A stretch of DNA of 44,554 nt from Actinomadura rubrisoli (GTDB taxonomy: Bacteria > Actinomycetota > Actinomycetes > Streptosporangiales > Streptosporangiaceae), in contig NZ_SMKU01000032.1 in assembly GCF_004349215.1 (NCBI RefSeq), forward strand, positions 1 through 44,554, in the 5' to 3' direction. A model generated the notes under the pieces. The model worked only from the letters and a program-made list of their open reading frames with translations. It had not been told where the DNA came from and did no database searches. The position numbers were made by a program, and so were the translations under genes. Positions 24,127-34,206 of the stretch are shown here, piece by piece; position 1 is the stretch's first letter; each line of letters begins with the position of its first letter.

Positions 24127-26097
24127 TCACCCTGCTCGACGTAGCGAGAGGCGCATGCAAGTGCCCTCCCCGGAGCCCTCGCCATCCGGGGGGCGGGACC
24201 CGTTCTCGACCCCCGGGGCGCCAACGTGAGATGCGTCACGATTGAAGTTCACCGGATGTGCGGAGATCGTCCCGCCCTGCGCCTCGGTCAGGCGTTTGAC
24301 GATGTAGAGGCCCAGGCCGATGCCGCCGAAGCGGCGGCGGTCCCCGGCCTGTCCCTGGACGAAGCGCTCGAAGATCCGCTCATGGTCGCCGGGCGCGATG
24401 CCGATGCCCTCGTCCGCGACCGTCACGACGATGTCGCCGCCTTCGGTGTGGGCGCCGACGCGGACCGTCCCGCCGTCGGGCGAGTACTTGAAGGCGTTCT
24501 CCAGCAGTTGCCCGAGGACGATGTCGGTCGCCATCGCGTCCCCCCGCGCGGACGGCAGGTCCGGTGCGACGGCCAGTTCGACGCGGTGCAGCGGCGAAAG
24601 GGACCGGAAGCCCGCGACCACGCCCTCTAGGACGCGCCGCAGGTCGAACGACTCGATCGTCACGGCCAGCTCGTCGGCGCCCGCGCGGGATCCGAGCAGC
24701 AGGTGCTCGACGAGGCGGCCGAGTGACTGGGCGCGCTCGGCGATGGTGGCCACGGCGGCTCGGCGGTCGGTGCCGGCCAGCTCGTCCCACCGGTTGACCA
24801 GCGTGGACGCGAACCCCTGGACGACCGTGATCGGAGTGCGCAGCTCGTGGCTGGTCGTGGCGAGGAACAGGTCCTTGGCCTCCTCCAGGGCCTTGGCCTC
24901 CGAGACGTCGCGGAAGTCGACCACCAGCTCGCCGGTCTCCTCGATCTCGGCGGCCAGCACGTTCAGCCAGATGCCCGACTCCAGCGGGAAGGTGAGCATC
25001 TCGCCGAGCGCGGGCATGGTGAACGGCAGCGGGCGGCCGATCGCGTCGTCCGGCGGGATGCCGGTGAGGGTGTGCGCGGCCGGGTTCCACTGCCGGACGA
25101 CCAGGTCGTGGTCGAGCACGGCGATGCCGTCGGCGCTGGAGTCGATGACGGCCCGCTCGTGCGCGCGCTGCCGGACGACCTCGGCGTAGGCGACGGCGTT
25201 GCCGACCGCGACGCCCGCGTGCCCGGCGAGCAGTTCCAGCAGCTCCAGCTCGGTGTGCCCGGCGTTGCGTCCGGAGAACAGCGCGTACAGCGCCCCGTAC
25301 GGACGGTTCTGCAGGTAGGACAGGCCGAGCGCGATGGTGTGCAGACCGTCCAGCTCCGACCAGATCAGGTCGCCGAGACGCTGCTCGCCCGTCGCGAGCT
25401 TCACCGTCTTGCCGGAGCGCAGCAGCTCGCCGACCAGGCTCGACCGCAGGTCGGCGGACGTGCCGCGCATGTGCTCGGGCAGCCCGGACATGCTCACCAG
25501 GCGCAGCCGCTCGCCCTCGATCCGCACGAAGCCGCCCGCGTCGGCGCCGGTCAGCTCGATCAGCGCGGTCGTGATCCGGTCGAGGACGACGGCCAGATCG
25601 AGCTCGGCGTTGAGGTCGGCGACGATGTCGTTCAGCCGCCGGACGAGCCGCGCCCGCTCGGTCATGTAGTGCTGGACGATCTCGTCGTCCTCGGCCGGGT
25701 GGTACACGCCGACCCAGCCGAGCGGCGTTCCGGCCGGGTCTTTCAGCAGGCTGGTGTCGATGCGCACGTCGATGAGGCGGCCGTCCCGGTGGAAGCGGCG
25801 GGTCGCGATCGAGATCTGCCCGCCGTCGCCCGCGGCCCCATCCTTGGCCGCCTCGGGGCCCACGCGGCGCGTGAGCAGCCGCTCCTGCACCGCGTTCTGC
25901 TCGGCCTTCAGCTCGTCCGGGACGATCGGCGGCACCCGTCCGACCATCTCCTCGGCCGTCCAGCCGAACATCCGCTCGGCCGCCGGATTCCACACCGTGA
26001 CGCGGTGCTTCTGGTCGAAGGCCACGATCGCATCAGCGGCGCTCTCGATGACGGCGCGCGCGATCGGATCGTGGACGTGGTGGTACACGCCTGTCAT
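24127..26097 (-). CDS. Soluble PAS-GAF-PAS histidine kinase
   Basis: This 656-aa cytoplasmic sensor kinase has no membrane helix. In order: PAS (about 10-130; ADAIVAFDQKHRVTVWNPAA), GAF (about 150-310; LDRITTALIELTGADAGGF), a second PAS (about 320-410; ADGIAVLDHDLVVRQWNPAA), HisKA with the phospho-His in ATTSHELRTPITVVQG, and an HATPase domain with LLENAFKYSPDGG, VADEGIGIAPGD and GGIGLGLYIVKRL. The start is ATG 26097; the frame continues upstream without family support. No response regulator is adjacent, so it is an orphan. Near the end, about 24 residues (PVNFNRDASHVGAPGVENGS and flanks) interrupt the final ATPase strand and look like an in-frame insertion. Confidence 0.88.
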   Translation of the reverse strand: MTGVYHHVHDPIARAVIESAADAIVAFDQKHRVTVWNPAAERMFGWTAEEMVGRVPPIVPDELKAEQNAVQERLLTRRVGPEAAKDGAAGDGGQISIATRRFHRDGRLIDVRIDTSLLKDPAGTPLGWVGVYHPAEDDEIVQHYMTERARLVRRLNDIVADLNAELDLAVVLDRITTALIELTGADAGGFVRIEGERLRLVSMSGLPEHMRGTSADLRSSLVGELLRSGKTVKLATGEQRLGDLIWSELDGLHTIALGLSYLQNRPYGALYALFSGRNAGHTELELLELLAGHAGVAVGNAVAYAEVVRQRAHERAVIDSSADGIAVLDHDLVVRQWNPAAHTLTGIPPDDAIGRPLPFTMPALGEMLTFPLESGIWLNVLAAEIEETGELVVDFRDVSEAKALEEAKDLFLATTSHELRTPITVVQGFASTLVNRWDELAGTDRRAAVATIAERAQSLGRLVEHLLLGSRAGADELAVTIESFDLRRVLEGVVAGFRSLSPLHRVELAVAPDLPSARGDAMATDIVLGQLLENAFKYSPDGGTVRVGAHTEGGDIVVTVADEGIGIAPGDHERIFERFVQGQAGDRRRFGGIGLGLYIVKRLTEAQGGTISAHPVNFNRDASHVGAPGVENGSRPPDGEGSGEGTCMRLSLRRAG

Positions 26098-26250
26098 CGT
26101 GCCACCGGACCCGGGCGCGGCGCGTGGCAACCAGCGCTGAAAAGTTCCCACCAGAGGCGGGCGACCAGCGGAAGAACGCCACTTCAAGGGCCCAAGGACA
26201 TCGAAACCGCCGTCAGGCGCGGACCTCCCGGGCGCGCCGCGGCGCGCCGG

Positions 26251-27621
26251 TCAGCGCGCGGCCCGCCGGATCCTACCGATGAGTAGGGCGGCGGCCGCGG
26301 CCACCAGGAACGACGACAGGGAGGCGCTCATCCAGCTCTGCGGGGTGAAGTGCAGCGCGTCCCGCACGTCCTCCCAGTAGCCCGCCCACCGGCTGACCGT
26401 GCCGGGGTTGATCAGCTGGTAGGCGACGAAGCCGGCCGCCCAGGCGACGACCATGCCCCAGCGGGACGGCGCCGTCCGCGAGGTGTCCCAGCCGGGTCCG
26501 CCGCCGGAGACGCCGCGGGACCTGGCGAGGTCGCGGCCCCGTCCGAAGAAGAAGTCCGCCGCGAGGACGCCGAGCATGGGCACGAACACCGAGCCGATCA
26601 GCGACAGGAAGCCCGCGTAGTCGCCGATGTCCAGCGCCAGGGCGAGGACGGTGATGCCGGTGCCCAGCGCGATCGTCAGGACGCGGCGGTCGGCGCGCGG
26701 GACGAGGTTCTGGATCGAGACCGCCGTCGAGTAGACGTTGGCGAACGACTGGTCGGCCTCGCGGAGCACGAACACCGCGAAGAACAGCACGCCGAGCGAG
26801 ACGTTCAGGAACGGGTCGAAGACCTTCGTGGAGTCGCCCGCGACCAGCGCCAGGGCCAGCAGCCCGAGGATGTAGGCGATGATCTGCGTGACCGAGTAGC
26901 CGATCGAGGCCGCACCGAAGGCCCCGCGCGCGCTTCGGGCGTGCCTGGTGTAGTCGGCGGCGACCGGGACCCAGGAGATGGACACGGCCAGCGCCGCGTC
27001 CGCACCGATCCAGAAGCCGCCCCAGGACCCCTGCGTGAGGTCGGGCAGCGGCTCGCGCACGAGCTGGACGTAGAAGTAGACCAGCGCGACCATCACCGCG
27101 ACCGTCACGTACCGGCGCAGCAGCCGCACCGAGCCCAGGGGCCAGATGGTCAGCACCGTGGTGATGACCCCGGCGGCGACGACGTACGTCCAGCGCGGGA
27201 CGCCGTCCCAGAGCGCGCGCGCCGCGTCCGCGATGACGATCAGCTCGAACGTGCCCCAGCCGACGAGCTGCGCGATGTTGAGCACGGTCGGCAGATAGGA
27301 CAGCTTCGCGCCGAACAACCCGCGCAGCAGCACCATCGCGGGCTTGCCCGTCCGGGCGCCGGGCGCCGCCGCCAGGCCGAGCATCAGCCCGCCCAGGATC
27401 GTCCCGGCGGTCATCGCGACGATGCCGGCGACGATCGACAGCGTGGGCTTGCCGTCCGCGTCCGGCGCCAGCACGGTGTACGCGCCGGAGAAGGCGAAGA
27501 GGCTGACCCCGAGGTTGGCCCAGAAGGCGCTCTGGTCCCAGAACCCGAGGACCTTCGGCGCCGGTTCGTCGAGGGTGTACGGCGCCTCGTCCCGAGGGCG
27601 CTCTTCGACGGCGGACGTCAT
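26251..27621 (-). CDS. cytX: NCS1 permease, likely hydroxymethylpyrimidine transporter
   Basis: This 456-aa NCS1 (cytosine/purine permease) transporter has about 12 membrane helices. Family features are the start FWDQSAFWANLGVSLFAFSG, TGKPAMVLLRGLFGAKLSYL and SWVPVAADYTRHARS. A TPP riboswitch directly upstream shows that the substrate is a thiamine precursor, most likely hydroxymethylpyrimidine as in CytX, and not cytosine. ATG 27621 follows AGGGAG, which is part of the riboswitch aptamer, so translation should shut off when thiamine pyrophosphate is bound. The salvage gene tenA is 8 kb away. Assignment to HMP rather than thiamine itself is inference from the family and the switch. Confidence 0.85.
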   Translation of the reverse strand: MTSAVEERPRDEAPYTLDEPAPKVLGFWDQSAFWANLGVSLFAFSGAYTVLAPDADGKPTLSIVAGIVAMTAGTILGGLMLGLAAAPGARTGKPAMVLLRGLFGAKLSYLPTVLNIAQLVGWGTFELIVIADAARALWDGVPRWTYVVAAGVITTVLTIWPLGSVRLLRRYVTVAVMVALVYFYVQLVREPLPDLTQGSWGGFWIGADAALAVSISWVPVAADYTRHARSARGAFGAASIGYSVTQIIAYILGLLALALVAGDSTKVFDPFLNVSLGVLFFAVFVLREADQSFANVYSTAVSIQNLVPRADRRVLTIALGTGITVLALALDIGDYAGFLSLIGSVFVPMLGVLAADFFFGRGRDLARSRGVSGGGPGWDTSRTAPSRWGMVVAWAAGFVAYQLINPGTVSRWAGYWEDVRDALHFTPQSWMSASLSSFLVAAAAALLIGRIRRAAR

Positions 27622-27628
27622 GCGACAC

Positions 27629-27712
27629 GCTCCCTACGCCGGCATTACCCGGACAGGTTCATGCGGTCGGCGACGCCTTGGAGGTCGCCCTCTCAGCCCG
27701 GTCGGCCCGAGC
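27629..27712 (-). promoter_or_regulatory. TPP riboswitch (THI element)
   Basis: On the minus strand the aptamer shows all conserved blocks: GGGCTGAGAGGG, then CATGAACCTG, then CGGGTAATGCCGGCGTAGGG. The closing P1 stem is GCTC/GAGC. The ribosome-binding site AGGGAG of the permease gene is the 3' edge of the aptamer, 9-10 nt before ATG 27621. Ligand binding should therefore mask it directly, a translational OFF switch; no separate terminator hairpin is seen. Confidence 0.93.
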
Positions 27713-27754
27713 TCCCGCGGATATCGGTCGAAATGATCGTACAGCGCCCGAAAT

Positions 27755-28090
27755 TCAGGCGACGTACGGCGGACCCTCGCCGCCGTTCTCCATCGGACGG
27801 CCCGCCTCGGCCCAGCCCTTCATCCCGCCGTCGACGTTCCTCGCCAGCCAGCCCGCCTGGTTGAGCGCCACCGTCACCTGCGCGGACCGCGCCCCCGACC
27901 GGCAGATGACGAAGATCTCCTGGTCGCGCGGGACCTCTCCGGCGCGGTCGCTCAGCTGGCCCATGGGGATGTGGACGGCTTCCGGCGCGTGACCCGCGTC
28001 CCACTCGTCCTGTTCCCGCACGTCCAGCAGGTACGCGTCCTGCGGAACGTCGGCGGCGATCACCGCCGGCACATCGTCCCCGAAAATCAT
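27755..28090 (-). CDS. Single-domain rhodanese
   Basis: This 111-aa sulfurtransferase-like protein is one rhodanese domain. It contains LLDVREQDEWDAGHAPEAVH and the active-site loop VICRSGARSAQ with Cys63, so sulfane-sulfur transfer is possible. Single-domain rhodaneses often serve thiol or sulfide stress or sulfur delivery to cofactors. The next gene downstream on this strand, past the riboswitch, is the HMP transporter, so a role in thiamine sulfur chemistry is conceivable but unproven. ATG 28090 follows GGGGGTGTG. It is divergent from the SSI-like lipoprotein gene, with only 46 nt between the starts. The C-terminus ENGGEGPPYVA is typical of the family. Confidence 0.88.
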   Translation of the reverse strand: MIFGDDVPAVIAADVPQDAYLLDVREQDEWDAGHAPEAVHIPMGQLSDRAGEVPRDQEIFVICRSGARSAQVTVALNQAGWLARNVDGGMKGWAEAGRPMENGGEGPPYVA

Positions 28091-28136
28091 CACACCCCCA
28101 TGGAACCGCGCGAGGGCCCGCCGCGTCGAATCACTC

Positions 28137-28598
28137 ATGCGGTATCGGACGCTCCTTTTCACGACGCCCGGCCTCGCCATGATCCTCTCACTGGCGGCCT
28201 GCGGCGACGAACAGTCCACGAGCAAGTCCGCCGACCAGCCCTCGGGCACGACCTCGGTCAAGCCCTCCGCTACTCCGGCGGACACCCTGACCGTCCAGGT
28301 GAGAGCCTCGGCCGAGGCTCCCGCCAAGACCTGGACGCTCAACTGCGCCCCGCCCGGCGGCGACCACCCCAAGGCCGCCGACGCGTGCACGGCACTGGCG
28401 AAGGCCAAGGAACCCTTCAAGCCGGTGCCCAAGGACCAGATGTGCACGCAGATCTACGGCGGCCCGGAGATCGCGACGGTCAAGGGCACCTGGCAGGGCA
28501 AGCCCATCGACACCAAGTTCACCCGGAAGGACGGCTGCCAGCTCTACCGGTGGAGCGCCGTCGGCCCGCTGTTCGGCAACGTTCCCAAGGTCCGTTGA
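28137..28598 (+). CDS. Subtilisin-inhibitor-like (SSI) lipoprotein
   Basis: This 153-aa exported protein has a lipobox (SLAAC, Cys22), a Ser/Thr/Pro linker to about residue 50 and then an SSI-family domain. Four cysteines (70, 84, 103, 134) match the two disulphides of Streptomyces subtilisin inhibitor, and GGDHPKAADACTAL and VKGTWQGKPI are family blocks. The reactive-site segment reads MCTQIYGGP where SSI has MCPMVYDP, so P1 is Gln105 by alignment, with one extra residue after it. SSI proteins are usually freely secreted; lipid anchoring is less common. The target protease is unknown, and the altered loop may mean a new specificity or no inhibition. A perfect terminator follows. Confidence 0.82.
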   Translation: MRYRTLLFTTPGLAMILSLAACGDEQSTSKSADQPSGTTSVKPSATPADTLTVQVRASAEAPAKTWTLNCAPPGGDHPKAADACTALAKAKEPFKPVPKDQMCTQIYGGPEIATVKGTWQGKPIDTKFTRKDGCQLYRWSAVGPLFGNVPKVR

Positions 28599-28628
28599 AC
28601 GAGCCATCCCCGTTCCGGCTCGTACGCG

Positions 28629-28662
28629 AGAGGGCCCCGGCCAGACCTGGCCGGGGCCCTCT
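28629..28662. terminator. Perfect bidirectional terminator
   Basis: AGAGGGCCCCGGCC (28629-28642) and GGCCGGGGCCCTCT (28649-28662) form a perfect 14-bp stem with a 6-nt loop between the convergent SSI and copA genes. Confidence 0.9.
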
Positions 28663-28671
28663 GCCGTCCGT

Positions 28672-31005
<2,334 letters not shown>

Positions 31006-31036
31006 CGCTCCTCCTTCTCCTCGCTCGTCCGGGATG

Positions 31037-31966
31037 TCAGTGCGTGTGGGTGTGGCCCTCTTCGGGCTCCTTCGCCGGTGTGCCCGCCGTTCCGGCGTTC
31101 ACGGTGAACTCGGCCGTGCGGACCTTGCCCTCGTGCTGGAAGTCCAGGTAGAGACGGTAAGCGCCCGCGCTCGGCACCTCGGCGTAGAACGTGATGCCGG
31201 GACCCGGCCTCGTCTTGCCGTCGCCGGGCTCGCCGTCCGGGTGGACGTGGAGGTAGGCCATGTCACCCTCCCGGAGCGCGACCAGGTGCCCGTACGCCTC
31301 CAGGTACGGCTGGATGTTCGTGACCGACTCACCGTTCCGGCTCACCCACAGCGTGAGCTTGCTGGTGCGCCCGGGCACCAGGCTTCCGACGAGCTCGACC
31401 TCGTAGCCGTCCACCCTCGCGAACGGCTCGGCCTTCGGCAGCGGCGCGGGCGTGAAGTCGCCGGGGGCGGCGATGTCCGTCCCCAGCGTGAGCTGCTGCT
31501 TCGCGCCCTCCGGGTGGACGTCGGTGAAGAACCGGTACGTCCCGGCCTTCGGCAGCACCAGGGCCACCGCCCAGACGCCCCCGCCGACCTCCTGGGGGTG
31601 CAGGTGCTGGAATCCCGACAGGTCGCGGCGGGCGATGATCAGGTGGAGCCGCTTGCCGTGCAGGGGCGTGAAGCGGGTGACGGGCTTGCCGTCCGGGCCG
31701 TTCACGGTGAACCGGAAGTCGGTCAGCTCACCGGGGGTGAACGTCGTCCGCTGCGGGCTCAGGGTGTAGCCGTCCTGGGACACCTGGAGGCCGCCGGGTA
31801 TCGGGCCGCCCGCCTTGGCCGGGGCGGCGTGGGCGCCGTGGCCCTCGTGCCCGCCCGTGTCCGCGGTGGCGCCCACAGGGCCGACGATCTTGCCGGCTCC
31901 CGCGGCGCCCCCGAAGACGACCGCCAGTCCCAGGGCGTAGACCCCCAGCTTGGTCGCGGTGTTCAT
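31037..31966 (-). CDS. His-rich exported protein of the copper operon, internally duplicated
   Basis: This 309-aa protein has an N-terminal membrane or signal segment ([20 protein letters not shown]), then a His-rich stretch GGHEGHGAH, two similar beta-rich modules and a His tail EEGHTHTH. Module 1 contains [17 protein letters not shown] and [17 protein letters not shown]; module 2 contains [19 protein letters not shown] and [17 protein letters not shown]. The paired alignment shows an internal duplication. Histidine clusters and position between copZ and copA suggest extracytoplasmic copper binding. I know similar proteins in actinobacterial copper loci but no characterised function. ATG 31966 is preceded by GAAGGACG. 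Confidence 0.8.
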   Translation of the reverse strand: MNTATKLGVYALGLAVVFGGAAGAGKIVGPVGATADTGGHEGHGAHAAPAKAGGPIPGGLQVSQDGYTLSPQRTTFTPGELTDFRFTVNGPDGKPVTRFTPLHGKRLHLIIARRDLSGFQHLHPQEVGGGVWAVALVLPKAGTYRFFTDVHPEGAKQQLTLGTDIAAPGDFTPAPLPKAEPFARVDGYEVELVGSLVPGRTSKLTLWVSRNGESVTNIQPYLEAYGHLVALREGDMAYLHVHPDGEPGDGKTRPGPGITFYAEVPSAGAYRLYLDFQHEGKVRTAEFTVNAGTAGTPAKEPEEGHTHTH

Positions 31967-32003
31967 CGTCCTTCGCCTCGTCTCGCGTCGTGGCTGCTGC
32001 CGT

Positions 32004-32213
32004 TCACTGCTTCAGTTCGTAACCGGCCTCCTCGACGGCGCCCTGGATGAGGGCGGCGTCGACGGGGCCGTCGCTGGTGACGGTCACCGTGCCGGTCTTC
32101 AGGTCCACGTCCACGCTCGTGACGCCCGCGACCCGCTCGACCTCCTCGGTGACCGCGCTGACGCAGTGCCCGCAGGTCATCCCGGCGACGGTGTAGGCGG
32201 TGGCGGTGCTCAT
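32004..32213 (-). CDS. copZ: Copper chaperone, HMA domain
   Basis: This 69-aa cytosolic protein is a single heavy-metal-associated domain with AGMTCGHCVSAV (Cys14, Cys17) and the beta-alpha-beta pattern ending VEEAGYELKQ. It carries Cu(I) to the CopA pump. The Cys-Gly-His-Cys form is typical of actinobacterial CopZ. The ATG follows GAGGAGG. It is the first gene of the copper operon, located directly below two candidate metal operators. Confidence 0.93.
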   Translation of the reverse strand: MSTATAYTVAGMTCGHCVSAVTEEVERVAGVTSVDVDLKTGTVTVTSDGPVDAALIQGAVEEAGYELKQ

Positions 32214-32240
32214 GTCGTGTCCTCCTCGGTTGCCTGGTTT

Positions 32241-32258
32241 GTACCCTGGGGGGGTATC
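32241..32258 (-). promoter_or_regulatory. Candidate CsoR-type operator 1
   Basis: GTACCCTGGGGGGGTATC, an imperfect TACCC/GGGTA palindrome with the G-tract typical of CsoR sites, lies 28 nt upstream of copZ. No csoR gene is in the window. Confidence 0.5.
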
Positions 32259-32293
32259 TCGTGGACCTCATCGTGCCATAACGCTTCACCCTT

Positions 32294-32320
32294 AACAACC
32301 CCTACCCCCTAGGGGTTGTT
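32294..32320. promoter_or_regulatory. Candidate CsoR-type operator 2 (perfect palindrome)
   Basis: AACAACCCCTA (32294-32304), CCCCC, TAGGGGTTGTT (32310-32320): a perfect 11-bp inverted repeat with a C5 centre. The core TACCCCCTAGGGGT matches the pattern of actinobacterial CsoR sites. It lies between copZ and the divergent glycosylase gene. Confidence 0.55.
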
Positions 32321-32555
32321 TCGAGATCCCGGTCACAGTTCCGGCCCGGCCGGACCTCGCCCGCGGCAGGGAGTTATCCACACCCTGGGGGCCGCGCCTC
32401 CTGTCATCTGCCCGCCACCTTGTCGACATTTACGGAGGTATGGACCTCGAAAAGCCCGTGGGGCCAGGTGGATTCCGGGTTACACACAGAGTTGTCCACA
32501 GGTATCCACAGCCCTGTGGACGGCTTCGTCGCCGTCATCGCCGATACTTGTTGAC

Positions 32556-33419
32556 ATGCCTGAGCTACCTGAGGTGGAGGCGCTGACGGACTTCCTGCGG
32601 GAGCGCGTGGTCGGCCACGCCATCGCCCGGACCGATGTTCTCGCCATCTCCGCGCTGAAGACGTACGACCCGCCGGTGACGGCGCTGGGCGGGCTCACCG
32701 TCACCGGTGCCGCCCGGCACGGCAAGTTCCTCGATCTGGACGTCGACGGGCTGCACCTCGTCATCCACCTGGCGCGCGCCGGGTGGCTGCGCTGGCGCGA
32801 CGAGATCCCGTCCAGGCCCGTCCGCCCCGGGGGCAAGAACCCGCTCGCGCTGCGCGTCCACCTGGACGACGGGTCCGGGTTCGACCTCACCGAGGCCGGC
32901 ACCAAGAAGGGCCTCGCGGTGTACGTCGTCCGCGACCCGGCGGAGGTGCCGGGCGTGGCCTCGCTCGGGCCCGACCCGCTGGACGGGTCGTTCACCACCG
33001 CCGTCCTGGCCGGGATCGTCGGCGGCAAGCGCGCGCAGATCAAGGGCCTGCTCCGCGACCAGAAGATCATCGCCGGGATCGGCAACGCCTACTCCGACGA
33101 GGTGCTGCACGTCGCCCGGATGTCCCCGTTCAAGATGGCCTCGTCCCTGACCGAGGACGACGTCGCGACGCTGCACGAGGCGATCGTCACCACGCTGCGG
33201 GACGCCGTGGAGCGCTCGCGCGGCCTGGAGGCCCAGGACCTCAAGGGGGAGAAGAAGACCGGCCTCCGCGTGCACGGCCGCACCGGCCAGAAGTGCCCGG
33301 TGTGCGGCGACACCATCCGGGAGGTGTCGTTCGCCGACTCGTCCCTGCAGTACTGTCCGACGTGCCAGACCGGCGGCAAGCCCCTCGCCGATCGGCGGAT
33401 GTCCCGCCTCCTGAAGTAG
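32556..33419 (+). CDS. Fpg/Nei-family DNA glycosylase
   Basis: This 287-aa base-excision repair enzyme has the catalytic N-terminus PELPEVEAL (Pro1 and Glu2 after Met removal), the beta-loop lysine in ARHGKFLDLDV, the H2TH helices (QKIIAGIGNAYSDEVLHVAR) and a zinc ribbon CPVC ... CPTC. The Arg expected before the third zinc Cys in Fpg/Nei enzymes is absent: the segment reads FADSSLQYCPTCQ. Similar actinobacterial paralogues exist, so this is a family trait, probably with altered lesion range. The open frame goes back to 32316, but ATG 32556 restores the mandatory MPELPE start. The DNA between copZ and this start (about 340 nt) holds the operators above and no gene. Confidence 0.9.
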   Translation: MPELPEVEALTDFLRERVVGHAIARTDVLAISALKTYDPPVTALGGLTVTGAARHGKFLDLDVDGLHLVIHLARAGWLRWRDEIPSRPVRPGGKNPLALRVHLDDGSGFDLTEAGTKKGLAVYVVRDPAEVPGVASLGPDPLDGSFTTAVLAGIVGGKRAQIKGLLRDQKIIAGIGNAYSDEVLHVARMSPFKMASSLTEDDVATLHEAIVTTLRDAVERSRGLEAQDLKGEKKTGLRVHGRTGQKCPVCGDTIREVSFADSSLQYCPTCQTGGKPLADRRMSRLLK

Positions 33420-33535
33420 GTCCACCGTGGACGGTCGTCCCCGGAGCCTCCACCATGGAGACGTCCCGTCCGACGCGCGCGGATGTTTTCGGGTCGTCCT
33501 GCCAACCCGGGACGGAACCGCGCCGTCTCAGACGG
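33420..33535. promoter_or_regulatory. Three short palindromes between the glycosylase and GPP34 genes
   Basis: GTCCACCGTGGAC (33420-33432), CTCCACCATGGAG (33448-33460) and CCGTCTCAGACGG (33523-33535) are near-perfect short palindromes. They may include a weak terminator and an operator for the next gene; no assignment is possible. Confidence 0.35.
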
Positions 33536-33560
33536 TGAGTGCGAAGGGAGCACGACCACG

Positions 33561-34193
33561 ATGAGGATCGCCGACGAGCTTCTCCTGCTGGCCATCCACC
33601 CGACCGGCGGACGCCCGGTCATCGGCGACGCGGAGCTCGATCTCGGGCTGGCGGGCGCGATCCTCGCCGACCTGGTGCTGTCCGGCCGCGTGGAGCTCAC
33701 CGCGGGCGGCGTCCGTCCCGCCGCCGTCACCCGCCCCCCGGCAGGCGACCCTGAGCTGGACGGCGCGTTCGCCCAGATCGTCCGGGCTCCCGGCGCCCGC
33801 GCGGCCCGCGTGATCACCGCGCTGAGCGGCGAGACCCTCCGGCTCCGGCTGCGCAACGGCCTGATCGGACGGGGCGTCCTGGCCGAGGAGGAGCAGTGGG
33901 TCCTCGGCGTGCTGACCTCCAGCAGCCATCCCGAGCTGAACCCGGCGCCCCGGCGGGAGATCCTGGCCCGTCTCGACGCGGCGCTCGGCGGCGCCGTCTC
34001 CGACGAGCGGACGGCGACCCTGCTCGCCATCGCGCACGCCTGCGACCTCGCCCGGGAGCTGTTCCCCAAGGTCCCCGGCCTGGAGAAGCACATCCCGGTG
34101 GGCTGGGCGGCCCCGGCCGTGGCCGCCGCCGTCGCCGAGATGCGCGCCGCCGCGCCCGCCGCCACCCCGGCCCGAGCCACCCCCCGCTCCTGA
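33561..34193 (+). CDS. GPP34/GOLPH3-family protein
   Basis: This 210-aa protein belongs to the GPP34 family (Golgi phosphoprotein 3-like), recognisable by the start IADELLLLAIHPTGGRP, the pattern LDLGLAGAILADLVLSGRVEL and the later LLRNGLIGRGVL-type segment. In eukaryotes the family binds PI4P; actinobacteria carry many copies of unknown role, probably membrane-associated. The C-terminus is Ala/Pro-rich (AAAPAATPARATPRS). ATG 33561 lies 11 nt after GGGAG. It stands alone, convergent with the MarR gene. Confidence 0.8.
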   Translation: MRIADELLLLAIHPTGGRPVIGDAELDLGLAGAILADLVLSGRVELTAGGVRPAAVTRPPAGDPELDGAFAQIVRAPGARAARVITALSGETLRLRLRNGLIGRGVLAEEEQWVLGVLTSSSHPELNPAPRREILARLDAALGGAVSDERTATLLAIAHACDLARELFPKVPGLEKHIPVGWAAPAVAAAVAEMRAAAPAATPARATPRS

Positions 34194-34206
34194 CACAAGC
34201 AAGGGG

